Shown: positions 52,601 through 62,355 of the stretch, piece by piece | Layout of the letters: the number at the start of each line of letters is the position of its first letter | How positions within the stretch are numbered: the first letter of the stretch is position 1 | NCBI RefSeq assembly: GCF_023822045.1 | Contig: NZ_CP084712.1 | Coordinates: 2,170,001 to 2,234,000 of the forward strand | Direction: 5' to 3' | Length of the DNA: 64,000 nt | DNA from: Sphingopyxis sp. USTB-05 | GTDB taxonomy: Bacteria > Pseudomonadota > Alphaproteobacteria > Sphingomonadales > Sphingomonadaceae | Translations under genes and position numbers: made by a program | The notes under the pieces: generated by a model | The model's input: the letters and a program-made list of their open reading frames with translations, nothing else | Told to the model about the DNA's origin: nothing | Databases searched by the model: none

Positions 52601-53224
52601 ATGACCAATTATTTCGATAGCCCCTTCAAGGGGATCACGCTCGACAAACAAGTCACGCATCCCAATATCCGCGTGGGTCGATACAGCTATTATTCGGGCT
52701 ATTATCACGGCCATAGCTTCGACGATTGCGCCCGCTTTCTTCTCCCCGACGACGATGCAGACAAGCTTGTCATCGGCAGTTTCTGTTCAATCGGGTCGGG
52801 CGCCGCCTTTATCATGGCGGGCAATCAGGGACACCGGAACGACTGGATCAGCACATTTCCCTTTTTCTGGATGCCGGAGGTGCCTGCATTCGAAGATGCG
52901 CTCAACGGCTTCACTGCTGCGGGCGACACAGTGATTGGCAACGACGTCTGGATCGGCTCCGAAGCCATCGTCATGCCGGGGGTCACCATCGGGGACGGCG
53001 CCGTCATCGGCACTCGAGCCGTCGTGACGCGCGACGTCGCGCCTTATACGATTGTCGGAGGAAATCCTGCGCGTCCGATCCGAAAGCGTTTCAGTGACGA
53101 AGACATCCTCCGGCTCGCCGAGATGCAATGGTGGAACTGGTCCGATGAGGATCTCAAGAGCGCTATGACATTGCTGACCGCTGGCAACGTCGAAAGCCTC
53201 TATAAGCACTTTTCTGCGAAGTAA
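52601..53224 (+). CDS. catB: CatB-type (xenobiotic, hexapeptide) chloramphenicol O-acetyltransferase homologue
   Basis: 207 aa. It begins [11 protein letters not shown] and carries [11 protein letters not shown] with the catalytic His of the type B family, followed by left-handed beta-helix repeats ([34 protein letters not shown]) and [13 protein letters not shown]. Type B enzymes acetylate chloramphenicol using acetyl-CoA. Size and start match the family closely. A GTG upstream at 52502 would add 33 residues absent in the family. The actual substrate may be different in a soil or water sphingomonad. It lies near a tRNA gene. Confidence 0.88.
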   Translation: MTNYFDSPFKGITLDKQVTHPNIRVGRYSYYSGYYHGHSFDDCARFLLPDDDADKLVIGSFCSIGSGAAFIMAGNQGHRNDWISTFPFFWMPEVPAFEDALNGFTAAGDTVIGNDVWIGSEAIVMPGVTIGDGAVIGTRAVVTRDVAPYTIVGGNPARPIRKRFSDEDILRLAEMQWWNWSDEDLKSAMTLLTAGNVESLYKHFSAK

Positions 53225-53584
53225 CTGCCGATGAACGACAAGGGTGGAAATGGGTCGACCCGTTTCCACCCACCCCCCGGCCGTGACTGGCCGAAACTTG
53301 CCTGGACGCAGAACAAACAGCTTCAAGCCAGCGCGATCAATGGCGAACTGTCGGCAAGGTCCCAAGCTCCGGCATCCACAATAGAGCTTGAACGAACGTC
53401 GGCTTTCACGAAAGCAATAGAAGCAGATGTCGCCTCAAACTGCACATCGGCGCGATTTTCGAGAATCAAGGCGGACTTCAGATAGAAGGCAGGCCGATCT
53501 CAAAAGACACTTAAATCAAAGCGTTGGGATAAAGGTGGGATTTTCCACAGAAAATCTAGCTACATCATTGATATAGCGAGGAAA
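53225..53584. other. 360-bp gap between catB and tRNA-Ala
   Basis: An 84-codon frame (53231-53485) begins 6 nt after catB but has no ribosome site and a non-protein-like composition. GATTTTC-CACA-GAAAATC (53539-53556) is a small AT-rich hairpin, possibly a terminator for the tRNA read leftward. I found no attC-like site or direct repeat. Confidence 0.5.
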
Positions 53585-53660
53585 TGGTGGAGCCTAGCGG
53601 GATCGAACCGCTGACCTCCTGCATGCCATGCAGGCGCTCTCCCAGCTGAGCTAAGGCCCC
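53585..53660 (-). tRNA. tRNA-Ala (anticodon GGC)
   Basis: 76 nt including the encoded CCA. Acceptor stem GGGGCCT/AGGCTCC with one G:U, D-loop AGCTGGGA, anticodon stem CCTGC/GCAGG around loop ATGGCAT with GGC at positions 34-36, T-arm GCGGTTCGATCCCGC. Confidence 0.97.
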
Positions 53661-53791
53661 GTACCATTTCATCGTGCCGCCCTGGCCAATCATGTTGGCT
53701 GCGACCGGGACGCCGCCTTTAGCAGCGCCGTCGGGTGATGCAAGGGGCCAAATGCATCTTGCGATGCCTTTTTGACCCCCCGCTCAGAAAA

Positions 53792-54115
53792 TCAGGTTTC
53801 GACGTCGTCGTCGTCCGCGGTCGCGACGCCCAGATCGTCGTCGCCGCCGAGGTCGACGTCATTGTCGGGAGAATCGCTATCCTCGTCGACATCGACGTCC
53901 AGATCCAGATCCTCGTCGACGCCTTCTTCCTTGACGACCTTACCGGGCTTTTCGATCTGCTCGAACGGCATCGGCTGCTTCGATTTCAGAACCGATTCCG
54001 GAATCCAGTTGTAACCGCAATTGATGCAGTTGATCGGATCATCCTTGGTCAAATCATAGAATCGGGTTGCGCATTTCGGGCAGCTACGCTTCGTGCCCCA
54101 TTCAGCCTTGATCAT
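53792..54115 (-). CDS. FYDLN-acid domain protein (TIGR02300)
   Basis: 107 aa. The N-terminal zinc ribbon has CPKCATRFYDLTKDDP and CINCGYNW, the defining FYDLN and CxxC pairs of this alphaproteobacterial family. The C-terminal third is a long run of Asp/Glu (DEDLDLDVDVDEDSD). Function unknown; it is found widely near the aroA-cmk-rpsA cluster, as here. ATG 54115 has GAGG 7 nt upstream. Divergent from aroA. Confidence 0.93.
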   Translation of the reverse strand: MIKAEWGTKRSCPKCATRFYDLTKDDPINCINCGYNWIPESVLKSKQPMPFEQIEKPGKVVKEEGVDEDLDLDVDVDEDSDSPDNDVDLGGDDDLGVATADDDDVET

Positions 54116-54239
54116 ATATGCCTCGTAACCCTTTGGAACAGGATAAAAATATCGGAAGAGCGACGGAATTTGAATAGCTATCCGTCAAATCGGCGTGCGC
54201 CTTGCCAGATTGCAAGGCCGCTGTCAAAAGCCGCACGCC

Positions 54240-55580
54240 ATGACCGATCAAACCGCCACGCCGCGCAGCTTTTCTGCTTCCGTTCCGCTTAAAGGTAGGA
54301 TCGCGATTCCGGGTGACAAGAGCATCTCGCACCGCTCGTTGATGCTGTCGGCGCTCGCAGTCGGCGAAAGCCGCGTCACCGGCTTGCTCGAAGGGCATGA
54401 CGTGCTCGCCACCGCCGCCGCGATGCGCGCGATGGGGGCGACGATCGAACGCCGGGACGACGGCGAATGGCGCATTCATGGCGTCGGCGTCGGCGGGCTC
54501 CTTCAACCTCGGGAAGCTCTCGACATGGGGAACAGCGGCACCTCGACCCGCCTGCTCATGGGCCTTGTCGCGAGCCATCCGATCACCACGACCTTTATTG
54601 GCGACGCCAGTCTGTCCGGCCGCCCGATGGGCCGCGTCATCGACCCGCTTTCGCAGATGGGCGCCGACATCAGCGCTTCGCCGGGCGCCAAAGGGACCAA
54701 GACTCTGCCGCTGATGGTACGCGGCCTCGCGCCCGCCATCCCCCTTTCCTATCGCCTCCCCGTCGCCTCGGCGCAGGTGAAGAGCGCGATCCTGCTCGCG
54801 GGTCTCAACACGCCGGGGATCACCGAAGTGATCGAACCCGTGCCCACGCGCGACCATAGTGAACGCATGCTGCGCGGCTTCGGGGCCGAGCTGACGGTCG
54901 AGTTGGGCGGCAACGGTACGCGCCATATCCGCATTCGCGGCGAGGCCGAACTTAAACCGCAGACGATCGTCGTCCCCGGCGACCCCTCGTCCGCGGCATT
55001 TTTCATCGTCGCCGCGCTCGTCGTCCCCGGTTCGGATGTCCTCATTGCCAATGTCGGTCTTAATCCCACACGCGCAGGTCTGGTCGAAGTCCTGCGGCAG
55101 ATGGGCGGCGACATCGAACTTGTCGATGCGCGCGAAGTCGGCGGCGAACCCGTCGCCGACCTTCGCGTTCGATACAGCAGCCTCAAGGGCATCGAGGTCG
55201 ATCCCGCGGTCGCGCCAAGCATGATCGACGAATTTCCGATCCTCTTCGTCGCCGCAGCGCTCGCCCAAGGCCGCACGGTTACCACGGGGCTCGACGAACT
55301 GCGCGTCAAGGAAAGCGACCGCATTGCCGTAATGGCCACGGGCCTCAAGGCGATCGGAGCGCGCGTCGAAGAGACCGAGGACGGACTGATCATCGACGGC
55401 ACGGGCGGCGACCCGCTGCCCGGCGGCGCGACCATCGCGGGCCATCTCGACCACCGTATCTGCATGAGCTTCGCGATCGCGGGCCTCGTCAGCAAGGCAG
55501 CCGTGACGATCGACGACATCGCCCCGGTAGCGACCAGCTTCCCCAATTTCGAGGAACTGCTGGCCGGACTCCAGCAATGA
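54240..55580 (+). CDS. aroA: 3-phosphoshikimate 1-carboxyvinyltransferase (EPSP synthase, class II type)
   Basis: 446 aa. It transfers enolpyruvyl to shikimate-3-phosphate. Signature blocks are [18 protein letters not shown], the second site [47 protein letters not shown] and [13 protein letters not shown]. The general sequence is like the class II (CP4-type) enzymes. At the position where CP4 has Ala (GNAATGCR) this enzyme has Gly (GNSGTSTR), as in glyphosate-sensitive enzymes. Start ATG 54240; stop overlaps cmk. Confidence 0.96.
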   Translation: MTDQTATPRSFSASVPLKGRIAIPGDKSISHRSLMLSALAVGESRVTGLLEGHDVLATAAAMRAMGATIERRDDGEWRIHGVGVGGLLQPREALDMGNSGTSTRLLMGLVASHPITTTFIGDASLSGRPMGRVIDPLSQMGADISASPGAKGTKTLPLMVRGLAPAIPLSYRLPVASAQVKSAILLAGLNTPGITEVIEPVPTRDHSERMLRGFGAELTVELGGNGTRHIRIRGEAELKPQTIVVPGDPSSAAFFIVAALVVPGSDVLIANVGLNPTRAGLVEVLRQMGGDIELVDAREVGGEPVADLRVRYSSLKGIEVDPAVAPSMIDEFPILFVAAALAQGRTVTTGLDELRVKESDRIAVMATGLKAIGARVEETEDGLIIDGTGGDPLPGGATIAGHLDHRICMSFAIAGLVSKAAVTIDDIAPVATSFPNFEELLAGLQQ

Positions 55581-56206
55581 TCATCGCAGTCGATGGCCCC
55601 ACCGCGTCGGGCAAGGGCACACTCGCGCGCCAGCTTGCCGAACATTTCGGCTTGCCCGTACTCGACACCGGGCTCCTTTATCGCGCGGTCGGTTACCAGA
55701 CGCAGCTGAACCATGGTGATGCAGACAGTGCCGCCGATGCTTTGGCTGCCTGCGACTTCCCCGACAGCCTGCTGGACGATCCCGCGCTGCGCTTCGAAAC
55801 CACCGGCGGGCTCGCCAGCCGCGTGTCGGTCCACCCACAGGTCCGCGCCGCGCTGTTCGAACGGCAGGTCGAATTCGCGAACCAGCCCGGCGGCGCAGTG
55901 CTCGACGGCCGCGACATCGGCACGGTGATTGCGCCGCACGCCGACGCCAAGCTGTTCGTCACCGCCAGCCCCGAAGAACGCGCGCGGCGCCGCCATGCCG
56001 AGATGGTGGGGCGCGGCGTTACCGTAAGCTTCGAAGCCGTACTCGCCGACGTTCACGCCCGTGACGCGCGCGATACCGGCCGCGCCGACGCGCCGCTGAT
56101 GCGCGCGCCGGACGCCATGCTGCTCGACAACACGGACATGGACCGGGACGCAGCACTCGCCGCCGCCATCGCTTTCATCGAGGAGCGCCGCAAGGCGCGC
56201 GGCTGA
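55577..56206 (+). CDS. cmk: Cytidylate kinase
   Basis: 209 aa P-loop kinase. Walker [24 protein letters not shown]-binding [13 protein letters not shown], the NMP region [20 protein letters not shown] and the lid [13 protein letters not shown]. It phosphorylates CMP and dCMP. The start overlaps the aroA stop as ATGA, and rpsA follows, the standard aroA-cmk-rpsA order in alphaproteobacteria. Confidence 0.97.
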   Translation: MIIAVDGPTASGKGTLARQLAEHFGLPVLDTGLLYRAVGYQTQLNHGDADSAADALAACDFPDSLLDDPALRFETTGGLASRVSVHPQVRAALFERQVEFANQPGGAVLDGRDIGTVIAPHADAKLFVTASPEERARRRHAEMVGRGVTVSFEAVLADVHARDARDTGRADAPLMRAPDAMLLDNTDMDRDAALAAAIAFIEERRKARG

Positions 56207-56221
56207 GACCGGCTTTCCACC

Positions 56222-56250
56222 TTGCTTTTAAGGGGGGTGCGCACTATACG
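56222..56250 (+). promoter_or_regulatory. Promoter of rpsA
   Basis: TTGCTT (56222-56227) and TATACG (56245-56250) with exactly 17 nt between, shortly after cmk. RNA would start near 56257, leaving a leader of about 225 nt before rpsA. Confidence 0.65.
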
Positions 56251-56315
56251 CGCGCCGTCCGACGGGCATTTTGCCGGTCGAGGCACGGACAAACCGCCGC
56301 TCTTACCCGAGCGTC

Positions 56316-56454
56316 GGGCGCGATGGAGCTGATCCGTCGCGCCCCTTTTGCTTTGCCCCTGCCTTGTCCTGCCAAAGGTTCGAAGGATGTCTTGCCTCGC
56401 ATCCGGCGGGCAGGACGGATCGGCCACAAGACCAGCGGAACCAACCGCTTGGCC
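56316..56454 (+). promoter_or_regulatory. Structured rpsA leader (three hairpins)
   Basis: GGGCGCGA (56316-56323) pairs with TCGCGCCC (56337-56344), followed by CTTTTGCTTT like a weak terminator. TCCTGCC (56367-56373) pairs with GGCAGGA (56409-56415). AGCGG/CCGCT (56434-56449) is nested in GGCC/GGCC (56422-56454). S1 is known to autoregulate its own translation in E. coli, so the leader may be the target. Confidence 0.45.
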
Positions 56455-56482
56455 GGAACAAATGAAGTAAGGAAAACACTCT

Positions 56483-58195
56483 ATGGCCTCTACGGCTTTT
56501 CCGTCGCGCGACGATTTCGCCGCGATGCTCGACGAATCGCTGGGTGGTGCTGATGGCGGCTTTGAAGGCCGCGTCGTCAAGGGCACCGTGACCGCGATCG
56601 AAAACGACCTGGCAGTGATCGACATTGGTTTGAAGAGCGAAGGCCGCGTGCCGCTTCGCGAATTCGCCATGCCGGGCCAGAAGGCCGACATCAACGTCGG
56701 TGACGAAGTCGAAGTCTATGTCGACCGCGTCGAAAACGCCAATGGCGAAACCATGCTGTCCCGCGATCGCGCCCGCCGCGAAGCCGCCTGGGACCGCCTG
56801 GAAGAAGAATTCAACAAGGAAGCACGCGTCGAAGGCGTCATCTTTGGCCGCGTCAAGGGCGGCTTCACCGTCGACCTCGGCGGCGCCGTTGCGTTCCTTC
56901 CGGGTTCGCAGGTCGACATCCGCCCCGTGCGCGACGTTGGCCCGCTCATGGACCTGCCGCAGCCCTTCCAGATCCTCAAGATGGATCGCCGCCGCGGCAA
57001 TATCGTCGTCTCGCGTCGCGCCATCCTCGAGGAAACGCGCGCCGAACAGCGTTCGGGCCTGATCCAGAACCTCGAAGAAGGCCAGATCATCGAAGGCGCA
57101 GTCAAGAACATCACCGATTACGGTGCGTTCGTCGACCTCGGCGGCATCGACGGCCTGCTCCATGTCACCGACATGAGCTACAAGCGCGTCAACCACCCGA
57201 GCGAAGTCATCAACATCGGTGACACCGTCCGCGTCCAGATCATCCGCATCAACCGCGACACGCAGCGCATCAGCCTTGGCATGAAGCAGCTCGAAAGCGA
57301 TCCGTGGGAAGGCGTCGCCGCCAAGTACCCCGTCGGTGCGAAGCTCTCGGGCACTGTCACGAACATCACCGACTACGGCGCGTTCGTCGAACTCGAAGCG
57401 GGCATCGAAGGCCTGGTCCACGTCAGCGAAATGTCGTGGGTCAAGAAGAACGTCCACCCGGGCAAGATCGTTTCGACCAGCCAGGAAGTCGACGTCATCG
57501 TCCTCGAAGTCGACAGCGACAAGCGCCGCATTTCGCTCGGCCTCAAGCAGGCCCAGTCGAACCCCTGGGGTGCTTTCGCTGAAGCTCACCCGGTCGGCTC
57601 GGTCGTCGAAGGCGAAGTCAAGAACGCGACCGAATTCGGTCTGTTCGTCGGCCTGCCGGGCGACGTCGACGGCATGGTTCACATGTCGGACATCGCTTGG
57701 GGCATCTCGGGCGAAGAAGCGCTGCACCTCCACCGCAAGGGCGAGGCCGTGCAGGTCGTCGTTCTCGACGTCGACGTCGAGAAGGAACGCATCAGCCTCG
57801 GCATCAAGCAGCTTGAAAAGGGTGCTCCGGCCGTTGGTGGCGGTACCGCTGCCGTCGGTTCGCTGAAGAAGAACGACGTCGTCACCGTCTCGGTCCTCGA
57901 AGTTCGCGACAACGGCCTCGAAGTTCAGGCTGGCGAAGATGGCGCCACCGGCTTCATCAAGCGCGCCGATCTTGGCCGCGATCGCGACGAACAGCGCGCC
58001 GAACGTTACCAGGTCGGTCAGAAGTTCGATGCGATGGTCATCGGCTTCGACCGTTCGAAAAAGCCGAACTTCTCGGTCAAGGCGATGCAGATCGCCGAAG
58101 AGAAGGAAGCGGTTGCTCAGTACGGTTCGTCGGACTCGGGTGCGTCGCTCGGCGACATCCTCGGCGAAGCGCTGAAGGCCGGCAAGAAGGATTAA
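56483..58195 (+). CDS. rpsA: 30S ribosomal protein S1
   Basis: 570 aa with six S1 domains in a row, seen as repeats such as GTVTAIENDLAVIDIGLKSEG, GAVKNITDYGAFVDLGGIDG and GTVTNITDYGAFVELEAGIEG. It helps the ribosome bind mRNA with weak or structured initiation regions. TAAGGA lies about 10 nt before ATG 56483. Codon choice is strongly biased (GAAGTCGAC-like, high GC3), as for a highly expressed gene. A strong terminator follows. Confidence 0.97.
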   Translation: MASTAFPSRDDFAAMLDESLGGADGGFEGRVVKGTVTAIENDLAVIDIGLKSEGRVPLREFAMPGQKADINVGDEVEVYVDRVENANGETMLSRDRARREAAWDRLEEEFNKEARVEGVIFGRVKGGFTVDLGGAVAFLPGSQVDIRPVRDVGPLMDLPQPFQILKMDRRRGNIVVSRRAILEETRAEQRSGLIQNLEEGQIIEGAVKNITDYGAFVDLGGIDGLLHVTDMSYKRVNHPSEVINIGDTVRVQIIRINRDTQRISLGMKQLESDPWEGVAAKYPVGAKLSGTVTNITDYGAFVELEAGIEGLVHVSEMSWVKKNVHPGKIVSTSQEVDVIVLEVDSDKRRISLGLKQAQSNPWGAFAEAHPVGSVVEGEVKNATEFGLFVGLPGDVDGMVHMSDIAWGISGEEALHLHRKGEAVQVVVLDVDVEKERISLGIKQLEKGAPAVGGGTAAVGSLKKNDVVTVSVLEVRDNGLEVQAGEDGATGFIKRADLGRDRDEQRAERYQVGQKFDAMVIGFDRSKKPNFSVKAMQIAEEKEAVAQYGSSDSGASLGDILGEALKAGKKD

Positions 58196-58226
58196 TTTCC
58201 TCTTCCCTCGCTCACGCGAAACAAAA

Positions 58227-58258
58227 GGCCCGCAGAGTGTCCCTCTGCGGGCCTTTTT
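58227..58258 (+). terminator. Rho-independent terminator of rpsA
   Basis: GGCCCGCAGAG (58227-58237), TGTCC loop, CTCTGCGGGCC (58243-58253) and TTTTTCTTT after it. Confidence 0.92.
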
Positions 58259-58398
58259 CTTTCGGTGATATATTTTGACCGGACAGTGATTCGTGATACC
58301 TTCTGCGCGCGTTGGGAGGGGTCTCGCGCACAATGGACCGGCAACGACCGGAACTGCTTCGGCAGGAAATGCGTGGCTATACATAATAGGGGAAGCAG

Positions 58399-58677
58399 AT
58401 GATCCGGTCAGAACTGGTTCAGAAGATCGCGAGCGAAAACAGCGATTTGCGGCTAGAGGAAGTCGAGCGCATCGTTGACACATTCTTCGATTCCATCGTC
58501 GATCAGCTCGCCTCGGGCGGGCGTGTCGAACTGCGTGGCTTCGGCGCCTTCTCCACCCGATCGCGCGAGTCGCGCGTCGGACGCAATCCCCGAACAGGGG
58601 CCTCCGTCGATGTGAAGGCGAAGAGCGTGCCCTATTTCAAACCGGGCAAGGAAATGCGCGAACGCCTGAACGGCTGA
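58399..58677 (+). CDS. ihfB: Integration host factor subunit beta
   Basis: 92 aa HU/IHF family protein. It has [11 protein letters not shown], the helical dimer part, [27 protein letters not shown] with the beta arm, and [18 protein letters not shown]. Binds and bends DNA. Located after rpsA, as in many proteobacteria. A TATACAT motif at about 58378 may be its -10. A half REP-like hairpin lies after the gene. Confidence 0.95.
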   Translation: MIRSELVQKIASENSDLRLEEVERIVDTFFDSIVDQLASGGRVELRGFGAFSTRSRESRVGRNPRTGASVDVKAKSVPYFKPGKEMRERLNG

Positions 58678-58702
58678 ATTTTCCGCATTTGCTAGCTGTC
58701 AT

Positions 58703-58718
58703 TCCGGCGCAGGCCGGA
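58703..58718. repeat. Short REP-like half element
   Basis: TCCGG (58703-58707) pairs with CCGGA (58714-58718) within GTCATTCCGGCGCAGGCCGG, a motif typical of sphingomonad repeat elements. No partner arm is nearby, so it is a solo copy. Confidence 0.45.
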
Positions 58719-58828
58719 TTCTCGTCGGCGCGTCAATAGAATGCCATGAGATCGTGTTTCGGAGCCACGTGCCTTCCGAACACCCTGCGCCGTGATGACG
58801 AAGTCGGTAAAGTCTATGGACTGCCGGC

Positions 58829-59596
58829 TCAGTTCTTAAGCCGGTATCCCGTCCGGAACATCCAGAAAATCACACCGAGGCACAGCGCCAGGAACAGCGC
58901 GACCGCGCTCATGCTGACTTCGATCCCGACGTCGCCCTTGCCGAAGAAGGTCCAGCGGAACCCGCTGATCAGATAGACGACGGGATTGAACAGCGTGATC
59001 GTCCGCCAGGCGGCAGGCAGCATGTCGAGCGAGTAAAAAGCGCCGCCCAGAAAGGTGAGCGGATAGATGACCAGCATCGGGATCACCTGAAGCTGCTCGA
59101 AGCTTTGCGCCCAGATGCCGATGATGAAGCCGAACAGGCAGAATGTCACCGCCATCAGGATCATGAAGGCGACCATCAGCAGCGGGTGCGCGACCTGCAC
59201 GTCGACGAAAAGGTGCGCGGTCGCAAAGATGATCGAGCCGATGACCACCGACTTGGTCGCCGCGGCGCCGACATAGGCGATGACCGTCTCCAGCGGCGAC
59301 AGCGGCGCCGACAGCATTTCGTAGATCGTCCCCGTCCATTTGGGCATATAGATGCCGAACGAGGCGTTGCTGATGCTCTCGGTGAACATCGTGAGCATCA
59401 TCAGCCCAGGCACGATGAACGCGCCATAGGGGACATTGCTGACCTCGGTCATCCGGCTGCCGATCGCCGATCCGAAGACGACGAAATAGAGCGCGGTGGT
59501 GATCACCGGCAACATCAGGCTGGTCCAGAAGGTGCGGCCGAAGCGCGCCATTTCAAAGGCATAGATTGCGCGCACACCGCGCCAGTTCGCGGTCAT
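58829..59596 (-). CDS. ABC-2 type transporter permease
   Basis: 255 aa, six helices. The start region [20 protein letters not shown] and [20 protein letters not shown] are typical of the YadH/NodJ-type permeases. The ATG overlaps the ATPase stop as ATGA, so the two form one exporter. Substrate unknown; relatives include efflux pumps and capsular or lipid exporters. Confidence 0.9.
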   Translation of the reverse strand: MTANWRGVRAIYAFEMARFGRTFWTSLMLPVITTALYFVVFGSAIGSRMTEVSNVPYGAFIVPGLMMLTMFTESISNASFGIYMPKWTGTIYEMLSAPLSPLETVIAYVGAAATKSVVIGSIIFATAHLFVDVQVAHPLLMVAFMILMAVTFCLFGFIIGIWAQSFEQLQVIPMLVIYPLTFLGGAFYSLDMLPAAWRTITLFNPVVYLISGFRWTFFGKGDVGIEVSMSAVALFLALCLGVIFWMFRTGYRLKN

Positions 59597-60540
59597 GCGG
59601 CTTCTCCCTTCGCACCGTTCGAATCATGCACCAGCCCGACGAAAATATCCTCGAGCGAGCTTTGGCGCGTGTGCAGATCCTTGAACTGAACGCCGATGTC
59701 GGTCATCCGCCTGAGCAACGAAGGCACCCCCGTCGCCTCGGCGCGGCTGTCGAATTCATACACCAGCTCATTGCCGTCGCCCGTCAGTTCGAGCTTCCAC
59801 TGCGCCAGCTCTTCGGGGATCGCCGCGAGCGGTTCGACAAGGTTGAGCGTCAGCGTCTTACGCCCCAGCTTCTTGATCAGTTCGTCCTTCTGTTCGACGA
59901 GGATCAGCCGCCCGCCGGTGATCACACCGACGCGGTCAGCCATTTCCTCGGCCTCCTCGATATAGTGCGTCGTGAGGATGATCGTGACGCCGCGTTCGCG
60001 AAGCCCGCGCACCATGTTCCACATATCGCGGCGAAGCTCGACGTCGACGCCCGCGGTCGGTTCGTCGAGGAACAGGATTTCGGGCTCGTGTGACAGCGCC
60101 TTCGCGATCATCACGCGGCGCTTCATCCCGCCCGACAATTCCATGATCTTCGCCGAGCGCTTGTCCCACAGCGACAGATCGCGCAGCAATTGCTCGATGA
60201 ACGCCGGATCCTTGGGCTTGCCGAACAGCCCGCGCGAGAAGCTGACGGTCGCCATCACACTCTCGAACGCGTCGGTGTGCAATTCCTGCGGCACCAGCCC
60301 GATCATCGTCCGCGCCGCGCGATAGCCCTGGGCATGGTCGTGCCCGCCGACGATCACCGTCCCGCTGCTCGCCGTCACGATCCCGCAAACGATGCTGATC
60401 AGCGTCGTCTTCCCCGCACCGTTCGGCCCGAGCAGCGCGAAAATCTCGCCCTTGTTGATCGTCAGGTCGACATCGCTCAGCGCCTTGTGACCGCTTTTAT
60501 ATGTTTTTCCGAGACCGGAAATTTCGAGGACTGGAGTCAT
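59593..60540 (-). CDS. ABC transporter ATP-binding protein (YadG-like)
   Basis: 315 aa. Walker [15 protein letters not shown], signature [15 protein letters not shown], Walker [13 protein letters not shown] and H-loop [13 protein letters not shown]. The C-terminal 90 residues are a DUF4162-like regulatory tail. It pairs with the permease directly downstream. No membrane fusion partner is nearby. Confidence 0.92.
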   Translation of the reverse strand: MTPVLEISGLGKTYKSGHKALSDVDLTINKGEIFALLGPNGAGKTTLISIVCGIVTASSGTVIVGGHDHAQGYRAARTMIGLVPQELHTDAFESVMATVSFSRGLFGKPKDPAFIEQLLRDLSLWDKRSAKIMELSGGMKRRVMIAKALSHEPEILFLDEPTAGVDVELRRDMWNMVRGLRERGVTIILTTHYIEEAEEMADRVGVITGGRLILVEQKDELIKKLGRKTLTLNLVEPLAAIPEELAQWKLELTGDGNELVYEFDSRAEATGVPSLLRRMTDIGVQFKDLHTRQSSLEDIFVGLVHDSNGAKGEAA

Positions 60541-60631
60541 GGCACGGCATCTAGCCGAGCCACAGCATGGCGTGAAGCGTCAAACATCGCTTGACCTCCA
60601 TCGGTCCATCGGCTTGACCGGCGTCGGTCAC

Positions 60632-60717
60632 GCGGACGTGGCGAAATCGGTAGACGCAGCAGACTTAAAATCTGCCATCCTCTGGGTATGCGGGTTCAAG
60701 TCCCGCCGTCCGCACCA
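60632..60717 (+). tRNA. tRNA-Leu (anticodon TAA)
   Basis: 86 nt including CCA. Acceptor stem GCGGACG/CGTCCGC, long class II variable arm (CATCCTCTGGGTATG), anticodon stem-loop CAGACTTAAAATCTG with TAA, T-arm GCGGGTTCAAGTCCCGC. Confidence 0.97.
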
Positions 60718-60819
60718 GACAGAAATCGGAAGTGACCCCCGCCACCTTATTTGGTCGGCGGATAATCGGCCGATATAGGGCATGGCCTTGCGCCGCGCCC
60801 CGTCCTAGGGTGCTGCGCA

Positions 60820-62313
60820 ATGCCTTTCGTCCGTCCCGCCGCCGCCCTGCTGCTCGCCGCATCCGCCCCGTTCGCGCTGACCGGCTGCGGCTTGTTCGGC
60901 GAACGCGGCCCGGTCAAGATCGCCGCAATCGGCACGCTCAATCCCTCCGCGACCCCGCTCAATGGCGAGCTGTCTTCCGCCAATGCCGCGCTGCTCGATG
61001 CGACATCGCAGGGCCTCGTCAGCTATGACGGCGAAGGCCAGATCGACACCGGCCTCGCAGATCGCTGGACCGTAACGACCGACGGGCGCAGCTATATCTT
61101 CCGCCTGCGCGAGGCCAAATGGACGAATGGTCGCAAGGTGACGGCCGAGGATGTCGCCGCGATCCTGCGGTCCTATCTGGCTCCCGCGAGCCGGCATGTG
61201 CTGAAGAACGACTTTCCCGAGGTCGATACGATCAAGGCGATGACCGATACCGTCATCGAAATCCGCCTTGCAGTGCCGCAGCCCGCGATCCTCGAACTGC
61301 TCGCGCAGCCCTCGATGGCGATCGTCAACAAGGGCATGGGTTGGGGCCCGATGCGCGCGCGCAAGATCGGCCGCGCAGTGCTGCTTTCGCCCGTTCCCGA
61401 TCCACTTGCCGAAGACCCCGAGGCGGCCGAAGCAGCCGCAAACGACCCCGCCGCCTCGATCGAACTCACCGGCACCTCGCCCGCCGGGGCGCTTGCGCGG
61501 TTCAAGAATGGCTATGCCGACGGTGTCGTCGGCGGCCGCTTTTCGACCCTGCCCTATTTCGCCGCGTCGAACATCGGCCGATCGCGCCTGGTCGTCGACC
61601 CGGTCCCCGGCCTGTTCGGTCTGTCGTTCGTTCGCGCCGAAGGCTTCCTTGCGACCGACGCCAACCGCGACGCGCTGGTCCGCGCAATTCGTCGCGAGCG
61701 ATTGATCGAAGCTTTCGGGCTCGCCGAATGGCAACCGCAGGTCACGCTCCGCCCGGCACTTTATGCACGCGATGGCGGCCCCGCACCACTCGTGCCCGCC
61801 TGGGCAGAATATGACGAGGCCTCGCGGATCGCGCAGGCAAAGCGCGCCGTCGACGCCTGGCGCGCCGCCGGGCGTGCGATCGAGCCGCTGCGCATCGCGG
61901 TTCCCGACACCCCCGGCGGTCGCATCCTTTTTGCTTATGTGTCGGCCGACTTTAAGGCGGTCGGTGTGCCAAGTCAGCGCGTCGCGATGGCGGCAACCGC
62001 CGACCTCCGGCTCATCGACGAAGTTGCGCCGAACGACGATGCGCTGTGGGCGCTGCGCCGCCTGTCGTGCCGCCGCGATACGCTCTGCAACCGGGAGGCG
62101 CAGGAGCTGATCGACCAGGCGACGGTCAATATCGACGCCGGCCAGCGTCGGGTTCAGGTTAGCGAGGCCGAAGCGGTGCTCGGACGCTATGCCCCTTTCA
62201 TTCCGCTCGCGACTCCGCTGCGTTGGTCTGTCGCGTCCCAGCGCCTGACGGGCCTCCGCGCAAATGGCCGCGCGCAGCACCCATTGAATCATGTGATCGC
62301 CTTACCTAACTAA
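60820..62313 (+). CDS. ABC transporter substrate-binding lipoprotein (peptide/nickel family 5)
   Basis: 497 aa. Lipoprotein signal with LTGCGLFG near residue 23. The SBP_bac_5 fold is seen in LVSYDGEGQIDTGLADRW, SYIFRLREAKWTNGRKVTAEDV and the later FVRAEGFLATDANRDALVRAI. No permease or ATPase genes are near, so it is an orphan binding protein, or works with transporters elsewhere. The middle has an Ala/Glu-rich insertion (EDPEAAEAAANDPAAS). Likely ligand is an oligopeptide. Confidence 0.85.
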   Translation: MPFVRPAAALLLAASAPFALTGCGLFGERGPVKIAAIGTLNPSATPLNGELSSANAALLDATSQGLVSYDGEGQIDTGLADRWTVTTDGRSYIFRLREAKWTNGRKVTAEDVAAILRSYLAPASRHVLKNDFPEVDTIKAMTDTVIEIRLAVPQPAILELLAQPSMAIVNKGMGWGPMRARKIGRAVLLSPVPDPLAEDPEAAEAAANDPAASIELTGTSPAGALARFKNGYADGVVGGRFSTLPYFAASNIGRSRLVVDPVPGLFGLSFVRAEGFLATDANRDALVRAIRRERLIEAFGLAEWQPQVTLRPALYARDGGPAPLVPAWAEYDEASRIAQAKRAVDAWRAAGRAIEPLRIAVPDTPGGRILFAYVSADFKAVGVPSQRVAMAATADLRLIDEVAPNDDALWALRRLSCRRDTLCNREAQELIDQATVNIDAGQRRVQVSEAEAVLGRYAPFIPLATPLRWSVASQRLTGLRANGRAQHPLNHVIALPN

Positions 62314-62355
62314 TACAGCGGCGCTGCAAGTTCGAGCGCTTTTGAAAGGACCCCG

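Noticed and set aside
53231..53485. 84-codon frame directly after catB
   Set aside because: No Shine-Dalgarno, Ser/Ala/Arg-skewed composition and no domain; treated as non-coding.
52601..53584. catB as an integron cassette next to a tRNA integration site
   Set aside because: I looked for an attC-like core (GTTRRRY with its partner), an integrase, and a repeat of the tRNA 3' end near catB and found none.
54102..55577. 491-codon minus-strand frame opposite aroA
   Set aside because: aroA motifs are complete on the plus strand and the minus frame would run into the TIGR02300 gene.
56303..58483. 726-codon minus-strand frame opposite rpsA
   Set aside because: The sense strand encodes six S1 domains. 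The long antisense frame arises from the strong codon bias of rpsA.
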